Source: an uncultured Clostridia bacterium (GTDB lineage Bacteria; Bacillota; Clostridia; TANB77; CAG-508). Taken from it: DNA of 42,499 bases. The notes under the pieces were generated by a model that saw only the letters and a program-made list of their open reading frames with translations, searched no databases and had not been told where the DNA came from. Positions 1 through 8,453 of the stretch are shown here, piece after piece. The DNA is taken from positions 1 to 42,499 of the forward strand of contig CAKPHJ010000010.1 of assembly GCA_934157205.1 (NCBI GenBank), in the 5' to 3' direction. The stretch's first letter is position 1. Every line of letters starts with the position of its first letter. The position numbers were made by a program, and so were the translations under genes.

Positions 1-78
1 ATGACAGATTTTGAATAATATAGTTTCATACAAAAAGTTATATAAAAATTAAAATAAAGAACAAAAGAGGAGAAAAAG

Positions 79-159
79 ATGAAAAAAGTAGACGCTGAAA
101 GCCTTGTGGCTGTACACACACACACACACACACACAATACATTTACTAACAAAGGTTAG
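79..159 (+). CDS. Possible 26-residue peptide with a His-Thr repeat
   Basis: A short ATG frame follows a good ribosome binding site (AGAGGAG, about 7 bases upstream) and ends at TAG. The middle codes for alternating His-Thr because of the AC repeat at 114-136. I recognise no family. It could be a leader peptide or chance. The good ribosome binding site is the only positive evidence; the length and lack of homology argue for caution. Confidence 0.25.
   Translation: MKKVDAESLVAVHTHTHTHNTFTNKG
114..136. repeat. AC dinucleotide microsatellite, about 11.5 units
   Basis: An uninterrupted run of alternating A and C spans about 23 bases. Dinucleotide runs this long are uncommon in bacterial genomes outside phase-variable loci. 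It lies inside the small frame at 79-159, so slippage would change that frame. Confidence 0.9.
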
Positions 160-228
160 TTTATTAAACATAGCAAGAATACTATCTTTATGTCTACTAA
201 TATGTGAAAGTAAATATTTGAATAACAA

Positions 229-275
229 GACAGAAATAAAGCCTATATAATAGGTTTTTATTGCTGTCTTTTTTC
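229..275 (+). terminator. Rho-independent terminator
   Basis: The arms GACAGAAATAAA and ATTGCTGTC, with an inner GCCTAT/ATAGG pairing, form a long hairpin followed by six T. It would end a transcript that starts upstream of position 79. Confidence 0.6.
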
Positions 276-366
276 TATACTAGGAAAATCCTCTGGATTT
301 TTTTAGCAAAAAAATAGTTATTAAGTTTTTAAATTTTAAAGATAAAAAATAAAAATGGAGGAAAAA

Positions 367-1680
367 ATGAAAGAAATTTTAAAAGCAAAAAGAAACACTA
401 AAAATAGCAAAGGTATAACATTAATCGCACTTGTAGTAACCATTATAGTGCTATTAATTCTTGCGGGAGTATCAGTTACTACACTAATAGGAAATAATGG
501 AATATTAACACAAGCACAAAATGCCAAAAAAGAAACAGAAAAGAGTGGAACAAAAGAACAAGTAAAAATAGCAGTAATAGGAAGTATGGCAACAGAAAAA
601 GGAGAAATTAATAAAACAGCATTGCAAAAAGAATTAGAAGAATTAGGAGCAGAAATAGAAACAGAAGATGGAAATATAAACAATATTCCAGTAATAATAA
701 AAATAGGGCAAGAAGAATATCAAATAACAGAAGATGGAGATGTACTTACTGGAGCAAATATAGAAAATATAGCAGATAAATTTTTAACAGGAACAACAAT
801 TGTAAGAGATAGTGAGAACAATCAATTTGTTGTACCATCTGGCTTTAAAGTTGTAGCAAGTGAAGCAAAAAAAGTAACAGAAGGAATAGTAATAGAAGGA
901 AAAACAGGAAACCAATATGTATGGATACCATGTACAAATGATGGAGTAAATGGAACATTAAAATATCAAAGAACAAGATGGGGTGTAGAAGCAGATAATG
1001 GAACAGATGCAATAAAAGATGAATTAACATTATTAGATAGTGATGTAAAATATATAGCAAGTGATACAAATAATGACATAACTGCAGATGTATCAAAAGA
1101 AATAGTAAATCAAATAAATGCAGAAAAAGAAAGCATAGCAAAATATAAGGGATATTATATTGGAAGATATGAAACAGGAAAATTAGCAGACAAAACAGCT
1201 GTTATAAAATATAATCAAACACCATATACTGACATTAAATGGTATAATGCCTATAAAATGGCAAAAGAAATTGATGTAGGAAGTAGTGCAACTTCATATT
1301 TGTGTTCAAGTTATAGTTGGGATACAGCAATAAACTTTATACAAAATAATACAAGCTATAAAAATTATGCCGAATCAAGAGATAAAACAAATGAAAACTG
1401 GAGTGACATGGAAGTAAAAAATGGAGAAACAGTAATAAAACCAAGTGGAACAGCAAAAAGATTAGAAACAGGAAAAACAACGGCAAAAGCAAATATATTT
1501 GATATGGGAGGAAATGTAGCAGAATACACAACAGAAATAAATCCAGGAACTTCTGAGTCAGTGGTGCTCCGTGGTGGTCCTTGCGGCACCATCAACCTAC
1601 CAGCAGGCCACCGCTGGGACGATATTGCAGGCCTTAGCTATAGCTACGGAGGGTTTCGAGCCACTTTATTTATAAAGTAG
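367..1680 (+). CDS. DGR target protein: pilin-like N-terminus fused to a formylglycine-enzyme/C-type-lectin-like variable domain
   Basis: This is the 437-residue target of the retroelement. I place the start at 367 because GGAGG at 357-361 sits correctly before it; the ATG at 355 has no ribosome binding site. The N-terminus is a type IV pilin-like signal: a basic stretch, Gly16, then ITLIALVV and a hydrophobic helix to about residue 38. The position-5 Glu of true pilins is replaced by Ala. The middle (about 70-190) is unassigned. Residues about 190-437 carry features of the formylglycine-generating/C-type-lectin fold (YVWIPC, YYIGRYETG, NVAEYTTE, VVLRGG, GGFRATL). The last 38 codons lie in the variable repeat. 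The protein is probably exported and displayed, with the C-terminal ligand face diversified. The avd- and RT-like genes follow directly. Confidence 0.85.
   Translation: MKEILKAKRNTKNSKGITLIALVVTIIVLLILAGVSVTTLIGNNGILTQAQNAKKETEKSGTKEQVKIAVIGSMATEKGEINKTALQKELEELGAEIETEDGNINNIPVIIKIGQEEYQITEDGDVLTGANIENIADKFLTGTTIVRDSENNQFVVPSGFKVVASEAKKVTEGIVIEGKTGNQYVWIPCTNDGVNGTLKYQRTRWGVEADNGTDAIKDELTLLDSDVKYIASDTNNDITADVSKEIVNQINAEKESIAKYKGYYIGRYETGKLADKTAVIKYNQTPYTDIKWYNAYKMAKEIDVGSSATSYLCSSYSWDTAINFIQNNTSYKNYAESRDKTNENWSDMEVKNGETVIKPSGTAKRLETGKTTAKANIFDMGGNVAEYTTEINPGTSESVVLRGGPCGTINLPAGHRWDDIAGLSYSYGGFRATLFIK
1550..1665 (+). repeat. DGR variable repeat (VR)
   Basis: This 116-base segment aligns without gaps to the template repeat at 3290-3405 (constant offset 1740). 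I count 17 mismatches, and every one is an A in the template. They change 12 codons, mostly AAY or AAA in the template, to Pro, Cys, Gly, Thr, Ile, Leu, His and Tyr. The 3' part GGGTTTCGAGCCACT is identical in both copies, as expected for the initiation-of-mutagenic-homing end. Identity ends just after this block. Confidence 0.97.
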
Positions 1681-1684
1681 CTCT

Positions 1685-1703
1685 GAACACTGAAAAAATG
1701 TTC
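1685..1703 (+). other. Small hairpin just downstream of the VR gene
   Basis: GAACA and TGTTC form a short inverted repeat with a nine-base loop, five bases after the target stop codon. Some DGRs need a hairpin or cruciform shortly after the VR for homing. This one is short, so the assignment is tentative. Confidence 0.3.
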
Positions 1704-1764
1704 GCAAGGTGTAGTAAGCTAAAATTTAGTAACATATTATACGAGGAAGAAGGAACTAAATAAA

Positions 1765-2250
1765 ATGGAAACAGAAAATATGCTTCAAAAATATAAAACA
1801 TCTGGTATTCTTATTTTAATTCCGAAAATCGAAAATTATATAACATATGTTTTTCAGCTTTTGGTAAAAATACCAAGAGTTGAAAAATTTAATATTGGTT
1901 CTGAAATAAAAACATCAACATTAAAAATGCTAGAATATGCACATTTTATAAATAAAGATAGAAAAAATAGTTACGAATATTTAAACAAAATAGATGCATT
2001 AATTAGTTATAACAGATCAATGATAAGAATTTTAGATATTGAAAAATCAATATCTCATAAACAATTTGAAGTTTGTATAAATCAATTAGCAGATAAAATA
2101 TTAAAAGAATATAAAATAAATGATTTAGTATTAATTGAAGGCAAATTAAGAGCAAAAGAAGAAATGTTTATAATAGCCAATGAAATTGAAAAATTAGATT
2201 ATAAAATTAAAAGATTAGGAAACAAAAATGGCAAAATGGTTAAGAAATGA
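1765..2250 (+). CDS. avd: DGR accessory protein, Avd-like four-helix bundle
   Basis: The 161-residue product is rich in Lys, Ile, Glu and Leu and looks almost entirely helical. Its position between target gene and reverse transcriptase, its length and the pattern of its helices fit the Avd/23S rRNA intervening-protein family. In known DGRs Avd forms a pentamer that binds the RT and template RNA and is needed for mutagenic retrohoming. The start has AGAAGGA about 11 bases upstream. The gene overlaps the RT start by 23 bases, which suggests coupled translation. The assignment rests on context and helical character; I see no single diagnostic motif. Confidence 0.75.
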   Translation: METENMLQKYKTSGILILIPKIENYITYVFQLLVKIPRVEKFNIGSEIKTSTLKMLEYAHFINKDRKNSYEYLNKIDALISYNRSMIRILDIEKSISHKQFEVCINQLADKILKEYKINDLVLIEGKLRAKEEMFIIANEIEKLDYKIKRLGNKNGKMVKK

Positions 2251-3266
2251 ATATGATAAAAAACTAACATATGAAAATTTAATGAAAGCACACATAAATT
2301 CTAAAAAAGGAAAAACACTTAGAAAAGAAGTAATTTTATTTTCACTAAAACAAGAAGAATATATTCAATATTTATATGAAAAGTTAAAAAGTGGAACATA
2401 TGAACATCGTCAATATACAGCATTTAAGGTATATGAACCAAAAGAAAGAATTATAGAAAAGGCACCATATATAGACAGAATTGTACATAGATGGATTGTA
2501 GATGAATTTTTAATTCCATATTATACCCCAAGATTTATAGAAACAAGTTATGCTTGTATAAAAGGTAGACGGTATGCATAAAGCAGCATTAGATGTTCAA
2601 GATGGAATGAAAAAAATGAAGAAATCATATAGAGAATATTATATATTAAAAATGGACATAAGAAAATATTTTAACAATATAGATAAAAAAATTTTGTATA
2701 ATATATTAGGAAAAAACATAAAAGATAAAAAAATAATGTGGTTAATAGGAAAAATACTGGCAACACAGAAAAAAGAAAAAGGAATCGAAATAGGAAATTA
2801 CACATCGCAAACATTTGCAAATATATATTTAAATGAGGTAGACCAATATGCAGTACAAACTTTAAAACTTAAACATTATTATAGATTTATGGATGATACA
2901 GTTATACTTTTAAAAACAAAAACAGAAGCAAAAGAGGTTTTGAAAAAAATAGAAATATTTTTAAAAGAAAAATTGGAACTAGAACTAAATGATAAAACAA
3001 ATATATTTAAAAGCAAACAAGGTGTTAATTTTTGTGGGTATAAAATAAATGAATATAGACTAAAAGTTAGAGATAAGGGAAAAAGAAAATTTAAAAGAAA
3101 AGTTAAAAAAATAATTAACAAAATAGAAAATGGTGAAATAACATCTAAACAGGCAAGAATTTATCTTGTAGGACATTTAGGTTATTTTAATATTGCAAAT
3201 ACATATAATTTACAAAGAAAAAATAAAATAATAAAAAAAGAAGACATAGCAAAATATGTATTATAG
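2228..3266 (+). CDS. DGR reverse transcriptase, split by +1 frameshift at an in-frame CGG
   Basis: Joining the two frames across the C at 2570 gives a 345-residue RT. Frame 0 runs from ATG 2228 to a TAA at 2579; the second frame runs from the GGT at 2571. Without the C, the sequence reads GRGMHKAALDV, the expected conserved block. Conserved parts are the DGR-specific IGNYTSQ motif (about 188-194), which corresponds to the [LIV]GxxxSQ motif of DGR RTs, and the catalytic FMDD (about 220-223). The protein would copy template RNA and misincorporate opposite adenines. No other lesion is visible, and the adjacent VR bears a clean adenine signature. So the gene is either recoded, recently broken or affected by a sequence error. 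Confidence 0.9.
2570..2573 (+). other. In-frame CGG, +1 recoding site or C insertion (RT)
   Basis: The zero-frame codon after AGA is CGG. Skipping its C gives GGT (Gly115), which restores the conserved RG-M-HKA block. ATG follows directly at 2574, so internal initiation of the 3' part is also conceivable. Confidence 0.9.
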
Positions 3267-3289
3267 GGATAAATCGTATGCTTTATTTT

Positions 3290-3405
3290 CTTCTGAGTCA
3301 GTGGTGCTCCGTGGTGGTAATTACAACAACAACAACAAACCAGCAGGCAACCGCTGGGACGATAATGCAGGCAATAGCAATAGCAACAAAGGGTTTCGAG
3401 CCACT
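3290..3405 (+). repeat. DGR template repeat (TR)
   Basis: This is the invariant donor copy, starting 24 bases after the RT stop. In the VR reading frame it is rich in AAC/AAT codons (two runs, near 3319-3339 and 3364-3390). AAY is the codon class whose randomisation by adenine mutagenesis reaches many residues and no stop codon. Order here is VR gene, avd, RT, TR, all on one strand. The template RNA probably extends past 3405, but I cannot define its ends. Confidence 0.96.
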
Positions 3406-3594
3406 CTAATATCATTTTAGATATATAAGTTTAAGGACTTATATCAATAAAGTTATTAGATATTAAAGAGATTTATTCCTTCCTTTAAAAGGTAAAAACG
3501 AAAAAAGTATTTATATAAATCTGGTAGGTTTCGAAAGAAATATAAATACGAATGAGATTTTTGTCGATTTTCTCATAAATTTAAATCGAGTATG
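3406..3594. other. DGR 3' flank without a gene
   Basis: About 190 AT-rich bases lie between TR and terminator, with no coding capacity. A local hairpin (ATGAGATTT...ATTTTCTCAT, near 3551-3576) is visible. It may belong to the template RNA 3' region. Confidence 0.3.
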
Positions 3595-3628
3595 AACAAA
3601 TAAGAAAAATTTTCTTATTTGTTTTTTT
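3595..3628 (+). terminator. Rho-independent terminator after the DGR
   Basis: The arms AACAAATAAGAAAA and TTTTCTTATTTG form a near-perfect hairpin followed by a T run. It closes the DGR transcription unit. A near copy of this hairpin occurs at 29022-29060. Confidence 0.8.
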
Positions 3629-3684
3629 CTTGAAGTAACTTATAAATTATGATATAATTAGCAAAAAAATAGAAGGTGAATTAA

Positions 3685-4350
3685 TTGAGAATAAGATATA
3701 AAAAGTGGGCAAGACCAGAATTAGAAGCAAGCGAATTTTACATAAAAGAACCCGAAAAAATTAAAGGAAAATGGAAAGAACAATTTAAAAATTCTAAAAA
3801 TCCTATACACCTAGAATTAGGTTGTGGAAAAGGACAATTTATATCAAAATTAGCATTAAAAAATCAAAATATAAATTATATAGCAATTGATTTGGTTGAT
3901 GCAATGCTAGGCTTAGCAAAAAGAAATATTGAACAAGAATACGAAGAAAACAATAAAGAAATAAAAAATATTTTAATTACAAGATTTGATATTGAAAGAA
4001 TACTTTTAATTTTAGACCAAGAAGATCAAATAGGAAGAATATATATAAATTTTTGTAATCCTTGGCCACGTGGAAAACACAGAAAAAAAAGATTAACACA
4101 TACAATTCAATTAGAAAAATACAAGCAATTTTTAACACAAGATGGAGAAATATATTTTAAAACTGACGATGATGATCTATTTGAATCAACATTAAAATAT
4201 TTAGAAGAAAGTAATTTTAATATTTTAACAAAAACATACGACTTACACAAAGAAATGATTTTTGAAGATAATATAGAAACAGAACATGAAAAAATGTTTT
4301 CAGAACAAGGTATAAAAATAAAAGCTTTAATAGCCAAAAGAAATAAATAA
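3685..4350 (+). CDS. trmB: tRNA (guanine-N7-)-methyltransferase
   Basis: TrmB methylates G46 in the variable loop of tRNAs with S-adenosylmethionine. The 221-residue length is normal. The SAM-binding loop ELGCGKGQF lies near residue 45, and the family signature appears as NFCNPWPRGKHRKKRL (about 117-132), where most homologues have Asp instead of the Asn before PWP. The start is TTG, chosen because AGAAGGTG sits about 8 bases before it and no upstream ATG exists. The next gene starts 20 bases downstream, so the two may be cotranscribed. Confidence 0.93.
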   Translation: MRIRYKKWARPELEASEFYIKEPEKIKGKWKEQFKNSKNPIHLELGCGKGQFISKLALKNQNINYIAIDLVDAMLGLAKRNIEQEYEENNKEIKNILITRFDIERILLILDQEDQIGRIYINFCNPWPRGKHRKKRLTHTIQLEKYKQFLTQDGEIYFKTDDDDLFESTLKYLEESNFNILTKTYDLHKEMIFEDNIETEHEKMFSEQGIKIKALIAKRNK

Positions 4351-4370
4351 AAAAGTAAGGAAGAGATATT

Positions 4371-4880
4371 TTGGAAATAGAAGAAGTAATAAAAAATAAT
4401 GACAATAAAGAATTTATTTTAAAAGCTGTATCAGAAAATGGAAAATTACTAGATTATGCATCACCTAAATTACAAGATGATGAAGAAGTTGTTAAAGCTG
4501 CTTTAAGGCAAGATGCAGAAAGTTTAGAATTTGCTAGTAATAGACTAAAAAACAACAAAGAAATAATATTAATGGGTGTAAAAGGTGCACCATGGACAAT
4601 TTGTTATGCTTCTGAAACATTAAGAGCTGATAAAGAAGTTATTACAGAAGCTTGTAAAAATTATGGGCAAGCTTTATATTTTGCTTCACAAGAGTTAAGA
4701 GCAGACAGAAAAATTGTAAAATTAGCAATTGAAAACAAAGGAATAATAATAAAATATGCAAGCTCTGAATTACAAAATGACAAGGAACTTGCAACAATTG
4801 CAGTAAAGCAAAATAAGCAGGCATATCATTTTATATCATGGGAACTAAAACAAGATGAAGAAATAAAATCATTATTATAA
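4371..4880 (+). CDS. DUF4116-like repeat protein
   Basis: The 169-residue protein is made of tandem helical units of about 30 residues with a repeated pattern: leucine-tyrosine-alanine-serine, then L-x-x-D-x-E-(V/I)-(V/I)-x-x-A. This is the look of DUF4116 repeats, a family without known function that may mediate protein contacts. The start is TTG with AAGGAAGAG upstream; it follows trmB by 20 bases. No signal peptide or membrane segment is visible. Confidence 0.75.
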   Translation: MEIEEVIKNNDNKEFILKAVSENGKLLDYASPKLQDDEEVVKAALRQDAESLEFASNRLKNNKEIILMGVKGAPWTICYASETLRADKEVITEACKNYGQALYFASQELRADRKIVKLAIENKGIIIKYASSELQNDKELATIAVKQNKQAYHFISWELKQDEEIKSLL

Positions 4881-4958
4881 CAAAAAAACTTGTGCTTTTA
4901 CAAATTTACATATATAATATAAACATATTTAAAGACAAAATAGATAGGAAGTGGAAAA

Positions 4959-5963
4959 ATGTCTTTTATAGAAGAAATAAAACAAAGAGCTAAAAAAGAA
5001 ATAAAAACAATTGTGTTACCAGAAGCAGAAGATTTAAGAACATTGCAAGCCACAGAACAAGTACTTAAAGAAGAGTTTGCAAAAATTATTTTGCTAGGAA
5101 ACAAGAAAAAAATAGAAGAAAAAGCTAGAGAAAATAAATTAAATATAGACGGGGCAGAAATAATTGAACCTGAGAATTCTGCAAAATATGAAGAATATGC
5201 AGAATTATTATTTAATCTTAGAAAACATAAAGGAATGACTATAGAAAAAGCCAAAGAACTAACAAAAGATCCTGTATATTATGGAATGCTTATGCTAAAA
5301 GATGAAAACTCACATGCAGATGGTTTAGTTTCAGGAGCTATACATTCAACATCAGATACATTAAGACCAGCATTACAAATTTTAAAAACAAAAGAAGGAA
5401 CAAAACTTGTTTCAGCATTTTTTGTAATGGTTGTTCCAAATTGTAAGTATGGAGAAAATGGAGTATTTATTTTTGGTGACAGTGGTTTAAACGAAAATCC
5501 TAATGCTGAAAGTTTATCTGAAATTGCAATTTCATCTGCTCAAAGTTTTGAAAACTTAGTTGGAAAAAAAGCAAAAGTAGCAATGCTTTCATATTCAACT
5601 TATGGAAGTGCAAAATCAGAACTTACAGAAAAGGTAATAAATGCAACAAAATTAGTAAAAGAGAAAAATAAAGATTTATTGGTAGATGGAGAACTACAAT
5701 TAGATAGTGCAATTATTCCAGAAATAGCAGAATTTAAAGCTCCAGGAAGTCCAATAAAAGGACAAGCAAATGTCCTAATATTTCCAGATTTAAATGCAGG
5801 AAACATTGGTTATAAACTTGTGCAAAGACTAGGAAATGCTGAAGCTTATGGGCCTCTTTGTCAAGGAATAGCAAAACCTGTAAATGATTTATCTAGAGGT
5901 TGCAATAGTAAAGACATAGCTGGAGTTATAGCAATTACAGCAGTGCAAGCAATAACAAATTAA
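4959..5963 (+). CDS. pta: Phosphate acetyltransferase
   Basis: Pta interconverts acetyl-CoA and acetyl phosphate in the cytosol, the first step of ATP-yielding acetate production. The 334-residue length matches the short, single-domain Pta. Family landmarks are IVLPEAEDLRTLQA at the N-terminus, HADGLVSGAIHSTSDTLRPALQI (about 117-140), the DSGLNENPNAE block and the FPDLNAGNIGYKLVQRLGNA block near the end. A ribosome binding site (AGGAAGTGG) precedes the ATG. Two acetate kinase genes follow on the same strand, 38 and about 1275 bases downstream. Confidence 0.97.
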   Translation: MSFIEEIKQRAKKEIKTIVLPEAEDLRTLQATEQVLKEEFAKIILLGNKKKIEEKARENKLNIDGAEIIEPENSAKYEEYAELLFNLRKHKGMTIEKAKELTKDPVYYGMLMLKDENSHADGLVSGAIHSTSDTLRPALQILKTKEGTKLVSAFFVMVVPNCKYGENGVFIFGDSGLNENPNAESLSEIAISSAQSFENLVGKKAKVAMLSYSTYGSAKSELTEKVINATKLVKEKNKDLLVDGELQLDSAIIPEIAEFKAPGSPIKGQANVLIFPDLNAGNIGYKLVQRLGNAEAYGPLCQGIAKPVNDLSRGCNSKDIAGVIAITAVQAITN

Positions 5964-6001
5964 AAATTAAACCAAATACATTTTGAAAGGAATGTGATTA
6001 A

Positions 6002-7195
6002 ATGAAAATATTAGTTTTAAACTCTGGAAGTTCTTCACTTAAATATCAAGTAATTGATATGGAAACAGAAAAAATGCTTGTAAAAGGATATTTTGAAAGA
6101 ATAGGTCAATTAAATTCTTTTTTAACACATAAAGTAAATGGAATAAGCCATAAATTTGAATTTTATGCTAAAAATCATGAACAAGCAATTAGTTTTGTAT
6201 TAGAAAGATTAATAAACAAGCATTATGGAGTAATAAAATCATTAGAAGAATTAGGAGGAATTGGACATAGAGTTGTACATGGAGGCGAAAAATTCAAAAA
6301 TTCTATTTTAATAACAGATGAAGTAATAGAAGAAATAAAAAAATGTGCAGATTTAGCTCCAATACATAACCCAGCTTGTATACTAGGAATTGAGGCATGT
6401 AAAAAAATTGTACCAAACATGAAAATGGTTGCAGTTTTTGATACGGCATTTCATCAAACAATTCCAAAAGAAAGGTATATATATCCAATTCCATACGAAT
6501 ATTACGAAAAATATGGAATTAGAAAATATGGTTTTCATGGCACTTCACATCAATATGTATCTAACAGAGTTGCAGAAATTTTAAATGAAAATATAGAAAA
6601 TTTAAAAATTGTTAACTGTCACCTTGGACAAGGGTGTAGCGTATGTGCAATAAAAAATGGAAAATCTGTAGAAACAAGTATGGGGTTAACACCACTTGGT
6701 GGAATTCCTATGGGAAGTAGAAGTGGAGATTTAGATCCATCTATAGTAATGTATTTAATGAAAAAAGAAAATTTAACAATAGATGAATTAAATTCAATTT
6801 TAAATAAAAAATCTGGAGTTTATGGAATATCAAGAGTTTCAATGGACTTTCGTGATGTAGAAACAGAAAGTTTATCGGGTGGATATCATGCTAAATTAGC
6901 ATTAGATGTATTTCATTATTCTGTTGCAAGTTATATAGCAAAATGTGTTATGGCAATGCAAGGAATAGATGTTTTAACTTTTACAGCTGGAGTTGGCGAA
7001 AAAGGACCATTATCTAGAAAAGCAATATGTGAGCAATTAGAATTTTTGGGTATAAAAATTGATAATGAAAAAAACGAAATAAAAGGCAAAGAGGCTGAAA
7101 TATCAAAAGATAGCTCAAAAGTTAAAATATATACTATTCCAACAAATGAAGAATTAATGATTGCAAAAGAAACTGTAAAAGTTTTGGGTTTATAG
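6002..7195 (+). CDS. ackA: Acetate kinase, first copy
   Basis: Acetate kinase makes ATP and acetate from acetyl phosphate and ADP. The product is 397 residues, full length. It starts with the phosphate-binding NSGSSSLKYQ, has HRVVHGGEKF with the catalytic Arg, FHGTSHQYV with the catalytic His, PMGSRSGDLDP with the second Arg, and NEELMIAKET with the metal-binding Glu. The nucleotide loop reads LGQG where LGNG is usual. AAAGGAATG lies upstream of the ATG. It lies in a pta-ackA-ackA cluster and is paralogous to the next gene. Confidence 0.97.
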   Translation: MKILVLNSGSSSLKYQVIDMETEKMLVKGYFERIGQLNSFLTHKVNGISHKFEFYAKNHEQAISFVLERLINKHYGVIKSLEELGGIGHRVVHGGEKFKNSILITDEVIEEIKKCADLAPIHNPACILGIEACKKIVPNMKMVAVFDTAFHQTIPKERYIYPIPYEYYEKYGIRKYGFHGTSHQYVSNRVAEILNENIENLKIVNCHLGQGCSVCAIKNGKSVETSMGLTPLGGIPMGSRSGDLDPSIVMYLMKKENLTIDELNSILNKKSGVYGISRVSMDFRDVETESLSGGYHAKLALDVFHYSVASYIAKCVMAMQGIDVLTFTAGVGEKGPLSRKAICEQLEFLGIKIDNEKNEIKGKEAEISKDSSKVKIYTIPTNEELMIAKETVKVLGL

Positions 7196-7238
7196 GTAAC
7201 CATAAAAACCTAAATAAATTAAATAAGGAATGAAAAAA

Positions 7239-8435
7239 ATGAAAATATTAGTAATAAATTGTGGTAGCTCATCACTTAAATATCAATTAATAAACATGGA
7301 AACTAAAGAAGTTATGGCATCTGGAAAATATGAAAGAATAGGCGAAAAAGAAGCATTTATAACACATAAAGTTAATGGAGAAAAGATAAAAATTGAAAAT
7401 CCAGCATATAATCACACTGAAGCAATAGAATTTACATTAGAGCAATTAATAAACCCTAAATATAAAGTTATAGATAGCTTAGACGAAATAGAAGCAATAG
7501 GTCATCGTTTAGTACATGGTGGAGAAAAAATTGCTGAATCAGTTATTATAGATGAAAGTGTTATAAAAGTATTAAAAGAATGTGAAGATTTAGCACCATT
7601 ACATAACCCAGCTTGTATATTAGGAATTGAAGCTTGTAAAAATGTAATGCCAGAAAAACCAATGGTTGGAGTTTTTGACACAGCATTTCATCAATCAATT
7701 CCAAAAGAAAGATATATATACCCAATACCATATGAATATTATAAAAAATATGGTGTTAGAAAATATGGATTCCATGGAACATCACACATGTATGTATCAC
7801 AAAGACTTGCAGAAATAGAAAACAAGCCATTAGAAGAAATGAAAATTGTAACATGTCATCTAGGACAAGGTTCTAGTATTTGTGCTGTAGAAGGTGGAAA
7901 ATCAGTAGACACAAGTATGGGATTAACACCACTTGGTGGAATTCCAATGGTTACAAGAAGTGGAGATTTAGATCCATCTATTTTATTATATTTAATGAAA
8001 AAAGAAAAATTAACAGCAGAAGAAATGGAAGACATATTAAACAAACATTCAGGAATACAAGCAATATCAGGGTTAGCACCAGATTTCAGAGTTATAGAAA
8101 ATGCTGCAAATGATGGAAATGAAAAAGCTAAAATTGCAATAGAAAACTTTAAATATTCAGTAGCAAGTTATATTGTAAAATATGCAACTGCAATGAATGG
8201 AGTAGATTACATTGTATTTACTGGAGGAGTTGGAGAAAACCAAATAAATATTAGAAAAGGAATATGCGAACAATTAAAATTTATGGGAGTAGAAATAGAT
8301 GCAGACTTAAATAATATGAGAGGAGAAGAAAAACTTGTTTCAAAACCAGAATCAAAAGTAAAAATATACGTAATTCCAACAAATGAAGAACTAATGATAG
8401 CTAAAGAAACAGCTAGATTAATAAAAAAGCATTAA
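7239..8435 (+). CDS. ackA: Acetate kinase, second tandem copy
   Basis: This second full-length acetate kinase (398 residues) has the same motif order as its neighbour: NCGSSSLKYQ, HRLVHGGEK, FHGTSHMYV and NEELMIAKET. The substrate loop reads PMVTRSGDLDP, so the usual Gly before the Thr is Val. This could shift substrate preference, for example towards another short acyl phosphate, but that is inference. ATG 7239 is preferred to ATG 7230 because AAGGA is only three bases from 7230. The ileS ribosome binding site follows at once. Confidence 0.95.
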   Translation: MKILVINCGSSSLKYQLINMETKEVMASGKYERIGEKEAFITHKVNGEKIKIENPAYNHTEAIEFTLEQLINPKYKVIDSLDEIEAIGHRLVHGGEKIAESVIIDESVIKVLKECEDLAPLHNPACILGIEACKNVMPEKPMVGVFDTAFHQSIPKERYIYPIPYEYYKKYGVRKYGFHGTSHMYVSQRLAEIENKPLEEMKIVTCHLGQGSSICAVEGGKSVDTSMGLTPLGGIPMVTRSGDLDPSILLYLMKKEKLTAEEMEDILNKHSGIQAISGLAPDFRVIENAANDGNEKAKIAIENFKYSVASYIVKYATAMNGVDYIVFTGGVGENQINIRKGICEQLKFMGVEIDADLNNMRGEEKLVSKPESKVKIYVIPTNEELMIAKETARLIKKH

Positions 8436-8453
8436 TAAAGGAGGATTTATACA

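Larger units (their letters stand above)
1..354. other. Leader region without a recognised gene
   Basis: This stretch has no recognisable conserved gene. It holds a strong Shine-Dalgarno (AGAGGAG near 65-72), a 26-codon reading frame at 79-159 that runs through an AC dinucleotide repeat, and a hairpin terminator at about 229-275. The last 80 bases before the pilin-like gene are AT-rich, with no clear promoter that I can defend. Confidence 0.5.

Noticed and set aside
3291..3400. Repeated AAC units looked at first like a tandem or CRISPR-like repeat
   Set aside because: They are the AAY-rich codons of the DGR template repeat; no spaced direct repeats are present.
8436..8453. T-box riboswitch for ileS
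   Set aside because: Only 18 bases separate ackA2 and ileS, so there is no room for one.
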